Positions 53,997-63,121 of a stretch of 64,000 nucleotides of DNA are shown here, one piece after another. Numbering within the stretch: the first letter of the stretch is position 1; each line of letters opens with the position of its first letter. This DNA is from JAUSIF01 sp040901465 (GTDB lineage Bacteria; Pseudomonadota; Alphaproteobacteria; Rhizobiales; Xanthobacteraceae). The notes beneath the pieces are model-generated. The model did not search any database. It saw nothing but the letters and a program-made list of their open reading frames with translations, and was not told the DNA's origin. The stretch lies in NCBI GenBank assembly GCA_040901465.1, contig JBBDYN010000051.1:1-64000 (forward strand). Direction: 5' to 3'. The position numbers and the translations under genes are program-made.

Positions 53997-54656
53997 TCAG
54001 CGATCCTCATAGAGGCGGCCGTCAGCCAGAACGAGGCGGCGGCCGTCATATTGGTCCATAAGCATCATGTCATGCGTTGCGAGCACGACCGAAGTTCCCG
54101 ATTTGTGCAGCTCGATGAATAGCCGGAGCAGGCGGCGGGCGAGCGGCGGATCGACGTTGCCGGTGGGCTCGTCGGCGAGGAGCAGCTCGGGGCGGCTGAT
54201 GAGCGCGCGCGCGATCGCCGCGCGCTGCTTCTCGCCGCCGGAAAGTACGGGCGGCAACACGTGCATGCGGTCGCCGAGCCCGACCCAATGCAGCAACTCG
54301 ATCACCTGCGCGCGGTAGTTCGACTCGGCGCGGCCTTGCACGCGTAGTGGCAGCGCGACGTTTTCGTAGGTCGTAAAATGATCGAGCAGCCGGAAATCCT
54401 GGAACACGAGACCGATGCGGCGGCGGAGCGTTGCGACCTCGTCTGCATCGAGGCGTGCGGCATCCTGTTCGAACAGCGTGATCAATCCGCGCGTTGGGCG
54501 GAGCGACAGAAAAAGGAGCCGCAGAAGGCTCGTCTTGCCGGCGCCCGAAGGGCCGGTCAGGAACTGGAAGGAATTCGCCTTGATGTCGAAGGTGACGTCC
54601 TTCAGCACCTCGGGCCCTACGCCGTAGCGCAGACCGACATTCTGGAATCGGACCAT
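53997..54656 (-). CDS. ftsE: Cell division ATP-binding protein FtsE
   Basis: The ABC ATPase of the FtsEX complex. A 219-residue protein with VRFQNVGLRYG, Walker A GPSGAGKTSLLRL, the Q-loop in GLVFQDFRLLDHFTTYENVA, signature LSGGEKQRAAIARAL and Walker B LLLADEPTGNVDP, then LATHDMMLM. DFRLLDHFT is the FtsE-specific wording. It is divergent from the zinc-ribbon gene. Confidence 0.95.
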   Translation of the reverse strand: MVRFQNVGLRYGVGPEVLKDVTFDIKANSFQFLTGPSGAGKTSLLRLLFLSLRPTRGLITLFEQDAARLDADEVATLRRRIGLVFQDFRLLDHFTTYENVALPLRVQGRAESNYRAQVIELLHWVGLGDRMHVLPPVLSGGEKQRAAIARALISRPELLLADEPTGNVDPPLARRLLRLFIELHKSGTSVVLATHDMMLMDQYDGRRLVLADGRLYEDR

Positions 54657-54818
54657 GGTCCCCCTCCGGCGAATCGGATGGCGCGGCTACTCTCCCCCAC
54701 CCGGGGCGGCCTCTCCAGACCCCGGCTATTCGCCGGCCTAAGGCGGAAAAATCGTCCTATGGTTTTCCAATCGTTAACGGTCAGAGGTCACAATCCCCTG
54801 CAGGATTTGGTGCCCTGC

Positions 54819-55646
54819 ATGCAACTCGCCTGTCCGTCCTGCCATACGGCCTTCCATGTCGAACCTGCGGCGCTCGGCGCCGACGGGCGTCATGTGCGTT
54901 GCGCCCGCTGCCGCACCACCTGGTTCGCACGGCCCGACGACCTCACGCCGGGACCGGCGATGGCCGAGGCGTCGGCGGAAGCCGCAGCTGGTGCCGGAAC
55001 GGAGACGGTGCCTGCCGTGGTCCTGCCGAGGGTCGTGCCGTGGAACGACACCGTGATGGTCGAGGTCAGCCCGAGTCCGCCGCTCGCGCCGGGCGCCCCA
55101 CAAGGAATGGAATCGCCGATGGTGACGGCGGACGATGCCGGTCGGCCGTCTGTTGCGGGGTCAAACTCGGGCAAACGCCGCAAGACATCGAAGAGTTCGC
55201 CCGGGCAGCGGCGGCTGGTCGCTGCAACGGCGCTCGTCGCCGCAGTGCTTTTTGCCGTGATCGGACCGCGTGCGAGCCTCGTGCGCTCGGTCCCCGACCT
55301 TGCCGGATTCTACGCCGCGATCGGTATGCCGGTGAACCTGCGCGGGCTCGAATTCAACGCGATCAGGACGACGCACGAAATGCAGGACGGCATCCCGGTA
55401 CTCGTCATCGAAGGCGAGATCACGAACGTCACGCGCCAGCCCGTGGAAGTTCCGCGGCTGCGGCTTGCGGTGCTCGGACCGGACTCGAGCGAACTCTATT
55501 CATGGACCGCACTCCTGCCCCGCTCGGTGCTGCCGGAAGGCGAAAGTCTCCCGTTCCGCAGCCGGCTTGCGTCACCGCCCGTTGACGGCAAGGACGTGTT
55601 GGTCCGGTTTCTCAACCGGCTCGACCTCACCGCGAACGGACGCTGA
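54819..55646 (+). CDS. MJ0042-type zinc-ribbon membrane protein
   Basis: A 275-residue protein. An N-terminal MJ0042 zinc ribbon (LACPSCHTAFHV, HVRCARCRTTWF: two CxxC pairs) is followed by a disordered Pro/Ala region, one membrane helix (LVAATALVAAVLFAVIGP, about 130-150) and a DUF3426-like extracytoplasmic domain (VLVIEGEITNVTRQPVEVPR). A thin regulatory or envelope role is inferred. Its ATG was chosen so the ribbon begins at residue 2; the frame is open further upstream over ftsE. Confidence 0.85.
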   Translation: MQLACPSCHTAFHVEPAALGADGRHVRCARCRTTWFARPDDLTPGPAMAEASAEAAAGAGTETVPAVVLPRVVPWNDTVMVEVSPSPPLAPGAPQGMESPMVTADDAGRPSVAGSNSGKRRKTSKSSPGQRRLVAATALVAAVLFAVIGPRASLVRSVPDLAGFYAAIGMPVNLRGLEFNAIRTTHEMQDGIPVLVIEGEITNVTRQPVEVPRLRLAVLGPDSSELYSWTALLPRSVLPEGESLPFRSRLASPPVDGKDVLVRFLNRLDLTANGR

Positions 55647-55657
55647 CGGACAAGTCC

Positions 55658-56044
55658 ATGGCGCGATTGCTCATAGCAGAAGACGAACAGCCCGTGCGCG
55701 ACTTGCTCGCGCGCGCTCTCTCCCAGGAAGGTCACGAGGTGGAAGTCGCAGCCGATGGTGCAGCGGCGCTCGAGCGATTGTCCGCCGCAGCGCCGTTCGA
55801 TCTTCTGCTCACCGATATCCGCATGCCGATCATGGACGGGATCGCGCTGGCGCTTGCCGCGGCGCGCGATCACCCAGATCTCGCGATCGTGCTGATGACC
55901 GGCTATGCGGGAGAACGCGAGCGGGCGCAGGGGCTCGACGCGCTCGTTCACGATGTGGTGTTGAAGCCGTTCTCGCTCGCGGACATGAAGCAGCGGCTTG
56001 CGGGGGCGCTTGGCTATCGCGCGCGGCAGCTGGTGCCAAACTGA
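55658..56044 (+). CDS. CpdR-like single-domain response regulator
   Basis: A 128-residue receiver domain without an output domain. LLIAEDEQPVRDLLARAL has the acidic pair, LLLTDIRMPIMDGIALAL the phospho-acceptor Asp, VLMTGYAG the Thr and VVLKPFSLADM the Lys. The wording (DGIALALAAARDHPDLA, VVLKPFSLADM) closely follows rhizobial CpdR, the phospho-switch that controls ClpXP proteolysis in the cell cycle. No kinase is adjacent. Confidence 0.85.
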   Translation: MARLLIAEDEQPVRDLLARALSQEGHEVEVAADGAAALERLSAAAPFDLLLTDIRMPIMDGIALALAAARDHPDLAIVLMTGYAGERERAQGLDALVHDVVLKPFSLADMKQRLAGALGYRARQLVPN

Positions 56045-56051
56045 ATCGCGC

Positions 56052-58613
56052 TCAGAAGTCGCGCAACAGTCTTTCGATATAATCGAGTTCGAGGCGCGGG
56101 CGTGCCTGTTCGCCGAGCCGGCGGCGCAGTTCCTCGAGCACGCGGCGTGCGCGCTGCACGTCGATCTCGTCCGGCACCCTCACGGTGAAATCGTCGCCAT
56201 ATTCACGGCTCCGTACCGGCCGTCCAAGCGGATCGGTGCGTTCGGCGGCCTCGGCTTGCGGACCGCCCGGATCACCGTAGCCTTCGCCGGGACCGCCTTG
56301 CATGGCCTCGGCCATGCTCTGTGCGCCGCGCCGCAAGTTCTGGAGCGCGCGGCCTTGGCCTTCGACCGCATTGTCTGCGTCCCCGTCGCCGAGCGAGCCT
56401 TCGGCGTCGCGCATTGCCTGTTCGGCGCGGCCGAGCGCTTCGCCAGCCTCGTTCCCTTGATCGCCGCCATCCTCGGCGCCGCCCTGCTGCTGGCGCCGCA
56501 ATTGCTCGAGCATGCGCTCGAGCTGCTGACGCAAACCTTCCTGGCCGCGGCGCAGGTCGCCGAGAGAGCGTTGTTCGCGGTCGCTGCGGCCCTGCTCCTG
56601 GCCGCGATTGCGCCGCTCGTTGCGGCCTTCGCGGCCTTCACGATAGGTGCGGTCGCGCAGGCGCTGTTGCTCCTGGATCATGCGGCCGAGTTCGTCGAGC
56701 CTGCTGTCCATTTCGCCGCCTTGGTCGCCGCGTGCCTGACGGTTGCGGGAAAGGCCGTCGAGCATGGCTTGCAGCTCATCGAGCATGCGGCGGGCGGCAT
56801 CGCGCGAGCCGCTGCGCGCCATATTCTCGATGCGATCCAGCATGTTCTTGAGATCTTGCGGACGGACGACGCGCGAATTGCGGTCGAGCGGCCGGGCGTC
56901 GGTGGTGCCGTCGCGCTTGAGTTGTTCGGCGAGCGCCTGCATGAAGCGATCGAGTGCTTGTCGCAGCTGGTCGGTGAGCCGCTTGATCTCCTCGTCGCTT
57001 GCGCCACGCTCGAGCGCTTGGCGCAAAGCGTCCTGCGCCGCGCGCAAATCACGCTCGGCGTCGGACATGGTGCCGTCCTCGATCAGGACCGCGATTTCCC
57101 AAAGGTAGTCGACGACCGAGCGGAGTTCGTCGTCATTGCGCGCGAGCTTGAGGCGAGTCGCCGCGGTGCGAAGACCAAGATAGATCGCCGCCTCGGGCGT
57201 GAATTTTTCCGGCGCGATCAATAGCGCTTCGAGGGCGCGGGCGACGAGGTCGCGCGTATTCGCGTCGAAAGCGAGGACGCGGCGTTGCTCGATGAGAGCG
57301 CGCGCGACCGGCTTGCTGAACGGGCGCGCGGGCAAACTGACTTCGCGCGCCTCGCTCGCGCCGTCGTTGGCGCCTTCGTCGCGTGCGACGAGTGTGAGCG
57401 TTGCGGTGACGCCGGCCCAAGGATGCTCGGTCAGATCCTTCGTGCCCTGACCGGTTCCGGCGCGCGTGCGTGCCTGCGGCAGCGGCAGTGGGAAGTTCGG
57501 CGCGGCAACGAGCGGTCGCGGCTCCTGAGCAGTCTCGCGCTTCGGCATTTGCGGATCGGAGAAACGCGCCTCGGCCGACACGACGCCATAGTCGTCCTCG
57601 ACTCGGTAGCTGAGCGACAATGAAGCGCGGCCGATCAGGTGCGGATCGCGCGCGTGCGCGATCACCGGCGGCCGGTCGGCCACGGAGCGGAATCCCCAGG
57701 TCACGGACCCGGCAGGTAATCCGCCCACCGACACCGATCCGTGATCGCCGATGCGGAAACGGCGTTCGATGCTGCCAGCGGCGACGCCCGCGGGATTTTC
57801 CTCGGCTTGCTCGGTCAGCCCCCCGGAAACCGTGAGATCGATGGTACTCAGGCCCGTGGCGCGAACGACGAGCTCACTCGCCGCCGGGACGGAAATGGCG
57901 GCAACCTCGCCGGGCGCCGGTGCGTCGTGGCGGATGCCGGGCAGAAGTACCGGCGGACGACCGGTGTAGACCGGCGGCGTCACCCACGCGTCGACGCGAT
58001 AGAGCTTCGGGGCAATCACGCCGCTCCAATTAAAGGCGGCGGTAATGCGCGTCGTGCGTTCGCCGCTCGCCATGAAGAATGTTGTCACGACTGCGAGCAG
58101 AACCAGCGCGCGGATCGCGAACGGATCGCGCGCGGCGAGGTGCGGGCGCGGCCAGCCCGCGCGCAGGCCGCGCGCGGCGTCGGCCGCGCGCGCAAGATGC
58201 GTGCGCCAGAGCGCGTCGGCCACCGGGTCGTCGGCGCTCGTCGCGAGCGAGTCGGTGATCGTCGTCGCAGGACGATGCTCGATGCCGGAGGATCGATCGA
58301 GCCGGTGCAGCGCTTCCTCGGTACGCGGAAACCTTACCCAGATCGCGGGAACGAGGCTGGCCAGAAGAACAAGCCCGAACAGGGCAAGGCCGATCACGCG
58401 TCCAAGCGGTGGAAGCGCGATCCAGAGGCCGGCCCAGGACGCGGCCAGAAAGATTCCGCCGCCGACGGCAATGGCGGCGAAGAGCGGCCATACGCGTTCC
58501 CACAGCAGCGCCTGACGCGCACGCGCAAGCGCGACCCGCAACAGCCGCAGGGCGCTGCCGCTCTCGTGACGCGGAGCTTGATCGCGCTCGCTGGTGTCGG
58601 GGGTCGGGGTCAA
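56052..58613 (-). CDS. TIGR02302/DUF4175 family membrane protein
   Basis: A large 853-residue protein typical of rhizobia. Two N-terminal helices (VWPLFAAIAVGGGIFLAAS; VIGLALFGLVLLASLVPAI) precede a cytoplasmic or short linker, a third helix near residue 172, a beta-rich region (YRVDAWVTPPVYTGRPPVLL), and a long helical C-terminal half rich in Arg, Glu and Gln (EQRSLGDLRRGQEGLRQQLE). Function unknown. It is convergent with the CpdR-like gene, eight bases apart. Confidence 0.9.
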   Translation of the reverse strand: MTPTPDTSERDQAPRHESGSALRLLRVALARARQALLWERVWPLFAAIAVGGGIFLAASWAGLWIALPPLGRVIGLALFGLVLLASLVPAIWVRFPRTEEALHRLDRSSGIEHRPATTITDSLATSADDPVADALWRTHLARAADAARGLRAGWPRPHLAARDPFAIRALVLLAVVTTFFMASGERTTRITAAFNWSGVIAPKLYRVDAWVTPPVYTGRPPVLLPGIRHDAPAPGEVAAISVPAASELVVRATGLSTIDLTVSGGLTEQAEENPAGVAAGSIERRFRIGDHGSVSVGGLPAGSVTWGFRSVADRPPVIAHARDPHLIGRASLSLSYRVEDDYGVVSAEARFSDPQMPKRETAQEPRPLVAAPNFPLPLPQARTRAGTGQGTKDLTEHPWAGVTATLTLVARDEGANDGASEAREVSLPARPFSKPVARALIEQRRVLAFDANTRDLVARALEALLIAPEKFTPEAAIYLGLRTAATRLKLARNDDELRSVVDYLWEIAVLIEDGTMSDAERDLRAAQDALRQALERGASDEEIKRLTDQLRQALDRFMQALAEQLKRDGTTDARPLDRNSRVVRPQDLKNMLDRIENMARSGSRDAARRMLDELQAMLDGLSRNRQARGDQGGEMDSRLDELGRMIQEQQRLRDRTYREGREGRNERRNRGQEQGRSDREQRSLGDLRRGQEGLRQQLERMLEQLRRQQQGGAEDGGDQGNEAGEALGRAEQAMRDAEGSLGDGDADNAVEGQGRALQNLRRGAQSMAEAMQGGPGEGYGDPGGPQAEAAERTDPLGRPVRSREYGDDFTVRVPDEIDVQRARRVLEELRRRLGEQARPRLELDYIERLLRDF

Positions 58614-58728
58614 ACGCGCATGCTCCAGTCAGCGGCCGGAACTCGGCCGGATTCGGCAACATCCTACCATGCGCCCCATTCCCTGACAGTGGACCTAGGT
58701 AAACATGGCTTGAGCATGACCGATCCGG

Positions 58729-59997
58729 TCAGCCGGAAAGCCACGGTGGCAGGCGGTCGAGGGCGACGATCGCCGCAACATCGAGGCGCGCCCGGACCAA
58801 TGCAAAATCCTTGCCGCGCACCAGGACCTCGGGAACAAGCGGGCGCGTGTTGTACGTCGAGGCCAAGACAGCTCCGTAGGCACCCGCTGTCATGATCGCG
58901 AGCAGGTCGCCCGGCTTCGGTTCGTCAAGCTTGCGGTCGAGGGCGAGGTAGTCGCCCGATTCGCAGACGGGCCCCACGACGTCGGCTACGATCGGGTTGC
59001 CCGTGCGCGTGCGGCGAACCGGGCGGACGTCGTGATAGGCCTCGTAGAGCGTCGGGCGAATGAGATCGTTCATCGCGGCGTCGACGACGACGAAGGTCTT
59101 CGCCTCGCCGCGCTTCACGTAAATGACGCGCGTGAGAAGAATGCCTGCACTGCCGACGATCATGCGGCCGATCTCGAAGATGAGCTTCAGCCCGAGATCC
59201 TTTGTGCGGCGCTTGATTGTCTCCGCGTACGCGGACGGGAGCGGCGGGTCGGGATCGTCCGATCGATAGGGAATGCCGAGGCCGCCGCCCAGATTGATAT
59301 GCTCGAGGCGGTGACCTTCGCGCATCAGGTCGCGGGCAAGCTCGGCGAGCAGCGCCGCCGCGTTGTCGAACGGCGCGAGATCGGTGATCTGGCTGCCGAT
59401 ATGCATGTCGACGCCGGCGACGCGCAGGCCCGGCAGCTTGGCCGCGGCCGCATAGACATTGCGCGCGCGCGACAGCGGCACGCCGAACTTGTTCTCGGAT
59501 TTTCCGGTCGCGATCTTCCTGTGCGTCTTGGCATCGACGTCGGGATTAACGCGCACCGACACCGGCGCCGCGCGGCCCGCCGCGCGCGCGACTTCCGAGA
59601 GCGCGGTGAGTTCGGATTCGCTCTCCACGTTGAAGCAGAAGATGCCGGCCTTGAGCGCGGCTGCCATCTCGTCCTTGGTCTTGCCGAGACCGGAGAAGAC
59701 GATCTTGTCGGCCGGCACGCCGGCGGCCCGCGCGCGGACGAGCTCGCCGCCCGAGACGATGTCGGCGCCGGCGCCGAGCCGCGCCAGCGTCGCGATCACG
59801 GCCTGGTTGGAATTCGCCTTCAGCGAATAGCAAACGAGGGCGTCGACGCCCGCGAAGGCGTCGGCAAGGACGCGGTAATGACGTTCGAGCGTCGCCGTCG
59901 AGTAGCAGTAGAACGGCGTGCCGACGCGTTCGGCGAGCGCAGCGAGATCGACGTCCTCAGCAAAGAGGACGTCGTTCCGGTAATCAAAATGGTGCAT
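58729..59997 (-). CDS. lysA: Diaminopimelate decarboxylase
   Basis: Last step of lysine synthesis. A 422-residue fold-type III PLP enzyme with the Schiff-base Lys in LVCYSLKANSNQ, ADIVSGGELVRARAAG, VSVRVNPDVDA, HINLGGGLGIPY, PVCESGDYLALDR and GAYGAVLASTYN. It follows the small lipoprotein by 12 bases, reminiscent of the yifL-dapF pair of enterobacteria. Confidence 0.96.
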   Translation of the reverse strand: MHHFDYRNDVLFAEDVDLAALAERVGTPFYCYSTATLERHYRVLADAFAGVDALVCYSLKANSNQAVIATLARLGAGADIVSGGELVRARAAGVPADKIVFSGLGKTKDEMAAALKAGIFCFNVESESELTALSEVARAAGRAAPVSVRVNPDVDAKTHRKIATGKSENKFGVPLSRARNVYAAAAKLPGLRVAGVDMHIGSQITDLAPFDNAAALLAELARDLMREGHRLEHINLGGGLGIPYRSDDPDPPLPSAYAETIKRRTKDLGLKLIFEIGRMIVGSAGILLTRVIYVKRGEAKTFVVVDAAMNDLIRPTLYEAYHDVRPVRRTRTGNPIVADVVGPVCESGDYLALDRKLDEPKPGDLLAIMTAGAYGAVLASTYNTRPLVPEVLVRGKDFALVRARLDVAAIVALDRLPPWLSG

Positions 59998-60009
59998 CGT
60001 CGGTTGAAA

Positions 60010-60357
60010 TCAGAGTATGGGGTCGAGGAAGAATGGCTCGTCGGACTTTTCTTTCTGTTTGCCGCGAGATTTCGGCTGGCTCGTGGACTGGTATTCCCTG
60101 TTCTTCGACCATTCCTCGGGCGGAATTTGCGGGAGGATGCTCGGAGACGGCACGCTTCTGACCGCACTCTCGTCCGTGAACACCCGGCGCTCGGACGATG
60201 ATGCTTGTGCCGGCGCCTTCTCGCTGGCCCGAGGCTCGACGAGCTTGGTGGTCGGCGGCGCCTCAAGTTCGCCCTTGACCCCGCATGCGCCAAGCGCACA
60301 CGCGATCACGCCGATCGCGATGACATGTCGTAGCCCAACTCGGCGCGATCCGTTCAC
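60010..60357 (-). CDS. Small LptM-like lipoprotein
   Basis: A 115-residue protein with a lipoprotein signal (VIAIGVIACALGACGVKGEL); the lipobox LGAC places the lipidated Cys near residue 25. CGVKGELEAPP resembles the LptM (YifL) N-terminus, CGLKGPLYFPP, which helps LptD assembly. The remainder is disordered and ends SDEPFFLDPIL. It is immediately upstream of lysA on the same strand, a common alphaproteobacterial arrangement. Confidence 0.85.
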   Translation of the reverse strand: MNGSRRVGLRHVIAIGVIACALGACGVKGELEAPPTTKLVEPRASEKAPAQASSSERRVFTDESAVRSVPSPSILPQIPPEEWSKNREYQSTSQPKSRGKQKEKSDEPFFLDPIL

Positions 60358-60421
60358 GGTCGATCTCCAAACTGCGATGGTACTATAGCCGATACGGCAA
60401 ACGAGGCGAGGGTGAGGCGCG

Positions 60422-61819
60422 TCACGCCTTGCCCTGATCCTTGGCCAGCCTTTTCAGCCATTTCCGGGCCTGCGTGCGCACGTTCGTCGGCGCCGTGCCG
60501 CCGAAACTCGTGCGGCTTTTCACCGAACGTCCGACCGACAGCACCGAGAACACGTCGTCGGTGATGCGCTCGTCGATCGCCTGCATGTCGGTGAGCGGCA
60601 GCCGGTGCAAAGCGACGCCTGCGTCCGACGCGCGGTTCACGATCTTGCCGGTGATCTCGTGCGCCTCGCGGAACGGAATGTTGATCCGCTGCACGAGCCA
60701 ATCCGCAAGGTCGGTCGCGGTAGAATAGCCCTCGCCGGCCGCGGATTTCATGCGCTTCTGGTCGGGATCGAGGTCCTCGACCATGCCGGTCATGGCGGCG
60801 ATGAGAAGCGAGAGCGTGGAAAGCGCGTCGAAGGTCGCTTCCTTGTCCTCCTGCAAATCCTTGGCATAGGCGAGAGGTAGCCCCTTCATCACGATCGCGA
60901 GCCGCACGAACGCGCCGACGATGCGGCCGGCTTTGCCGCGCACTAATTCGGCGGCATCGGGATTGCGCTTCTGCGGCATGATCGAGGAGCCGGTGGTGAA
61001 GCGATCCGACAGATGCACGAAGCCGAAGGCGTGCGACGCCCAGTTCACGATTTCCTCGGCGAAGCGTGACAGATGGATCGCCGCGATCGAGGCGGCGGCG
61101 AGCGTCTCCAGCGCGAAGTCGCGCGCGGAAACGGCGTCGAGCGAGTTGCCGGCCGGCCGGTCGAAGCCGAGCGCCTTCGCCGTCGCATCGCGGTCGATGG
61201 GGAACGAAGTGCCCGCGAGTGCCGCCGCGCCGAGCGGACTTTCGTTCATGCGCTTGCGCGCATCGGCGAGCCGGCCACGGTCGCGCGACAGCATCTCGAC
61301 GTAAGCGAGCAGGTGATGGCCGAAGGTGACCGGCTGCGCCGGCTGCAAATGCGTGAAGCCCGGCATCACCGTCGCCGCGTGTGCGAGCGCCTTCTCGGCG
61401 AGCGCGAGCTGCAGCCCTGCGAGCGCGCCGTCGAGGCGGTCGATTGCGTCGCGGACGTAGAGCCGCAGGTCGGTCGCGACCTGGTCGTTGCGCGAACGCG
61501 CCGTATGCAGCCGGCCGGCGGCAGGGCCGATCAGGTCGGCGAGCCGCGCCTCGACATGGGTATGGATGTCCTCCAGCGCGCGCGAGAATTTGAACTCGCC
61601 GCGCTCGATTTCTGACAGGATCGTGTCTAGACCCTGGGCGATCTTCTTCGCATCTTCGACCCCGATGATCCCCTGTTTAGCCAGCATGGAGGCATGGGCC
61701 TTGGAGCCCGCGATATCCTGTGCATAGAGGTGGCGGTCGAAGTCGATCGACGCATTGATCGCTTCGAGGATCGCGTCGGGCTCCTGCCCGAACCGTCCGC
61801 CCCACATCCGCTTGTTCAT
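60422..61819 (-). CDS. argH: Argininosuccinate lyase
   Basis: Splits argininosuccinate into arginine and fumarate. The 465-residue fumarase-superfamily enzyme shows MWGGRFGQEPDAILEAINAS, LHTARSRNDQVATDLRL, FTHLQPAQPVTFGHHLLAY and the signature GSSIMPQKRNPDAAELVRGK. ATG 61819 (MNKRMWGG) is preferred; ATG 61828 is possible. It is divergent from tlpA, with start codons about 30 bases apart. Confidence 0.96.
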   Translation of the reverse strand: MNKRMWGGRFGQEPDAILEAINASIDFDRHLYAQDIAGSKAHASMLAKQGIIGVEDAKKIAQGLDTILSEIERGEFKFSRALEDIHTHVEARLADLIGPAAGRLHTARSRNDQVATDLRLYVRDAIDRLDGALAGLQLALAEKALAHAATVMPGFTHLQPAQPVTFGHHLLAYVEMLSRDRGRLADARKRMNESPLGAAALAGTSFPIDRDATAKALGFDRPAGNSLDAVSARDFALETLAAASIAAIHLSRFAEEIVNWASHAFGFVHLSDRFTTGSSIMPQKRNPDAAELVRGKAGRIVGAFVRLAIVMKGLPLAYAKDLQEDKEATFDALSTLSLLIAAMTGMVEDLDPDQKRMKSAAGEGYSTATDLADWLVQRINIPFREAHEITGKIVNRASDAGVALHRLPLTDMQAIDERITDDVFSVLSVGRSVKSRTSFGGTAPTNVRTQARKWLKRLAKDQGKA

Positions 61820-61849
61820 GACTTCCATCCCCGGAGGACCCACGACCCG

Positions 61850-62536
61850 ATGACCGTGCCGCCCCCTGAACTTCCTTCCGGCCCGTCGGGCCGGGCGCAG
61901 ATGCTGCGGATCCTGCTTGCGGCTGCGCTGGTCGGCGCGGGCGTCGGGTTCGCGGCGGTATACGGGATTGGCGGGCTGATGCGCAATGGAATGCCGTCCG
62001 GCACGGATTCAGCCTGTAACGGCGCGGTCGAAGTGGCGAAGCGGCTCGCGCCGCGTGCGCGCGGCGAAGTGGCGGCATTGGTGCCGGCGGAGACCCCGCG
62101 GCGGCTCCCTGAACTCAGCTTCCAGGATCGCGAAGGCAAGCCGGTGAAGCTGTCCGATCTGCGCGGGCGTGTCGTGCTCGTGAATCTGTGGGCGACCTGG
62201 TGCGTGCCGTGCCGCAAGGAAATGCCCGCGCTCGACGTGCTCGAGGAGAAGCTCGGCGGTCCGGACTTCACGGTGGTGGCGATCAATCTGGACACTGGCG
62301 ACCGTGCGAAGCCGCGCAAGTTTCTCGACGAGATCGGAGTGAAGCATCTCGCCTACTACGAGGACCCAAGCACGAACGTGTTTCAGGAGCTGAAACGCTA
62401 CGGTCGCTCGATCATCGGATTGCCCACGACGGTGCTCGTCGATCGTGACGGCTGCGAGCTCGGCGTGCTCGCCGGACCGGCGGAGTGGGCGAGCGAGGAC
62501 GCGCTCGCCCTTCTGCGCGCCGCGACCGGCGGCTGA
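61850..62536 (+). CDS. tlpA: Membrane-anchored thioredoxin-like protein, TlpA family
   Basis: A 228-residue protein with an N-terminal membrane anchor (LLAAALVGAGVGFAAVYGIG) and a periplasmic thioredoxin fold with the redox site LWATWCVPCRKEMPAL (WCxxC), and the cis-Pro loop IGLPTTVLVDRDG. Two further Cys residues (SACNG and DGCEL) match the extra disulfide of Bradyrhizobium TlpA, which reduces factors for cytochrome aa3 assembly. It is divergent from argH, with GGAGG upstream. Confidence 0.88.
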   Translation: MTVPPPELPSGPSGRAQMLRILLAAALVGAGVGFAAVYGIGGLMRNGMPSGTDSACNGAVEVAKRLAPRARGEVAALVPAETPRRLPELSFQDREGKPVKLSDLRGRVVLVNLWATWCVPCRKEMPALDVLEEKLGGPDFTVVAINLDTGDRAKPRKFLDEIGVKHLAYYEDPSTNVFQELKRYGRSIIGLPTTVLVDRDGCELGVLAGPAEWASEDALALLRAATGG

Positions 62537-62544
62537 CGGCGCGC

Positions 62545-62817
62545 TCAAGTCTGGACGTTCGCCAGAGCGCCGAGATTGACGGATGCCGCCAATTTGGCCT
62601 GAGCGTCGGCCTGCACCCGCACCAACACTTGTTCTGCCACGAGCTCGGACTTGCTCTGGCTCGCCGACGCGGTGGTATTGAACAACTGCGTTCCGGCGCC
62701 GGCGACGGCCGCGCGGTACCGGCGCACGGCCTGGCGGTTCAGCTTCGCCATGTTGGTCTGCTCGAGCCGCTTGGAGAACGAGCCCGGCGTATAGCCGTTG
62801 GTCTTGCCGATCTTCAC
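62545..62817 (-). CDS. Small protein of unknown function
   Basis: Ninety residues starting with GTG at 62817, overlapping the stop of the upstream small gene (GTGA). The sequence is helical and Ala/Gln/Ser-rich (SASQSKSELVAEQVLVRVQA) with a basic middle (LNRQAVRRYRAAVAG). No family recognised. Pairing with the YjfB-like gene suggests a motility-linked or otherwise shared role. Confidence 0.55.
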   Translation of the reverse strand: MKIGKTNGYTPGSFSKRLEQTNMAKLNRQAVRRYRAAVAGAGTQLFNTTASASQSKSELVAEQVLVRVQADAQAKLAASVNLGALANVQT

Positions 62818-63020
62818 GTGTAGATGTCCACGATTTCGCCGACGCTTTGCTGCACGGCGGCTGCGAGCGCCTCACCGCTCTGGTTCGCGGCGGCGAGCAG
62901 CTGGAGAACTTGAGCCGTGTCCACGGACTCGGCTTGGCGCATGAGCCGCGCGGCGACGGCGAGCTGCGCCTGCCCGATGCGGGCGGCGATCAGTGCGGAC
63001 GCGATGGTGCCGGGATCCAT
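62814..63020 (-). CDS. YjfB-like putative motility protein
   Basis: A 68-residue helical protein starting MDPGTIASALIAARIGQAQL, with AARLMRQAE and VLQLLAAAN, the pattern of the YjfB family of putative motility proteins (PF14070). It is cotranscribed with the overlapping downstream gene. No flagellar genes lie in the window. Confidence 0.65.
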   Translation of the reverse strand: MDPGTIASALIAARIGQAQLAVAARLMRQAESVDTAQVLQLLAAANQSGEALAAAVQQSVGEIVDIYT

Positions 63021-63121
63021 GGCGGTGCGAGGGTGTTCCCGGCCGGTTAAAATTCCGTATTTGCGGGTAAATCTTGCGCTCCGGCGCGGATTTCGGGTGG
63101 CGTTTCACGACGAGCTGGGTC

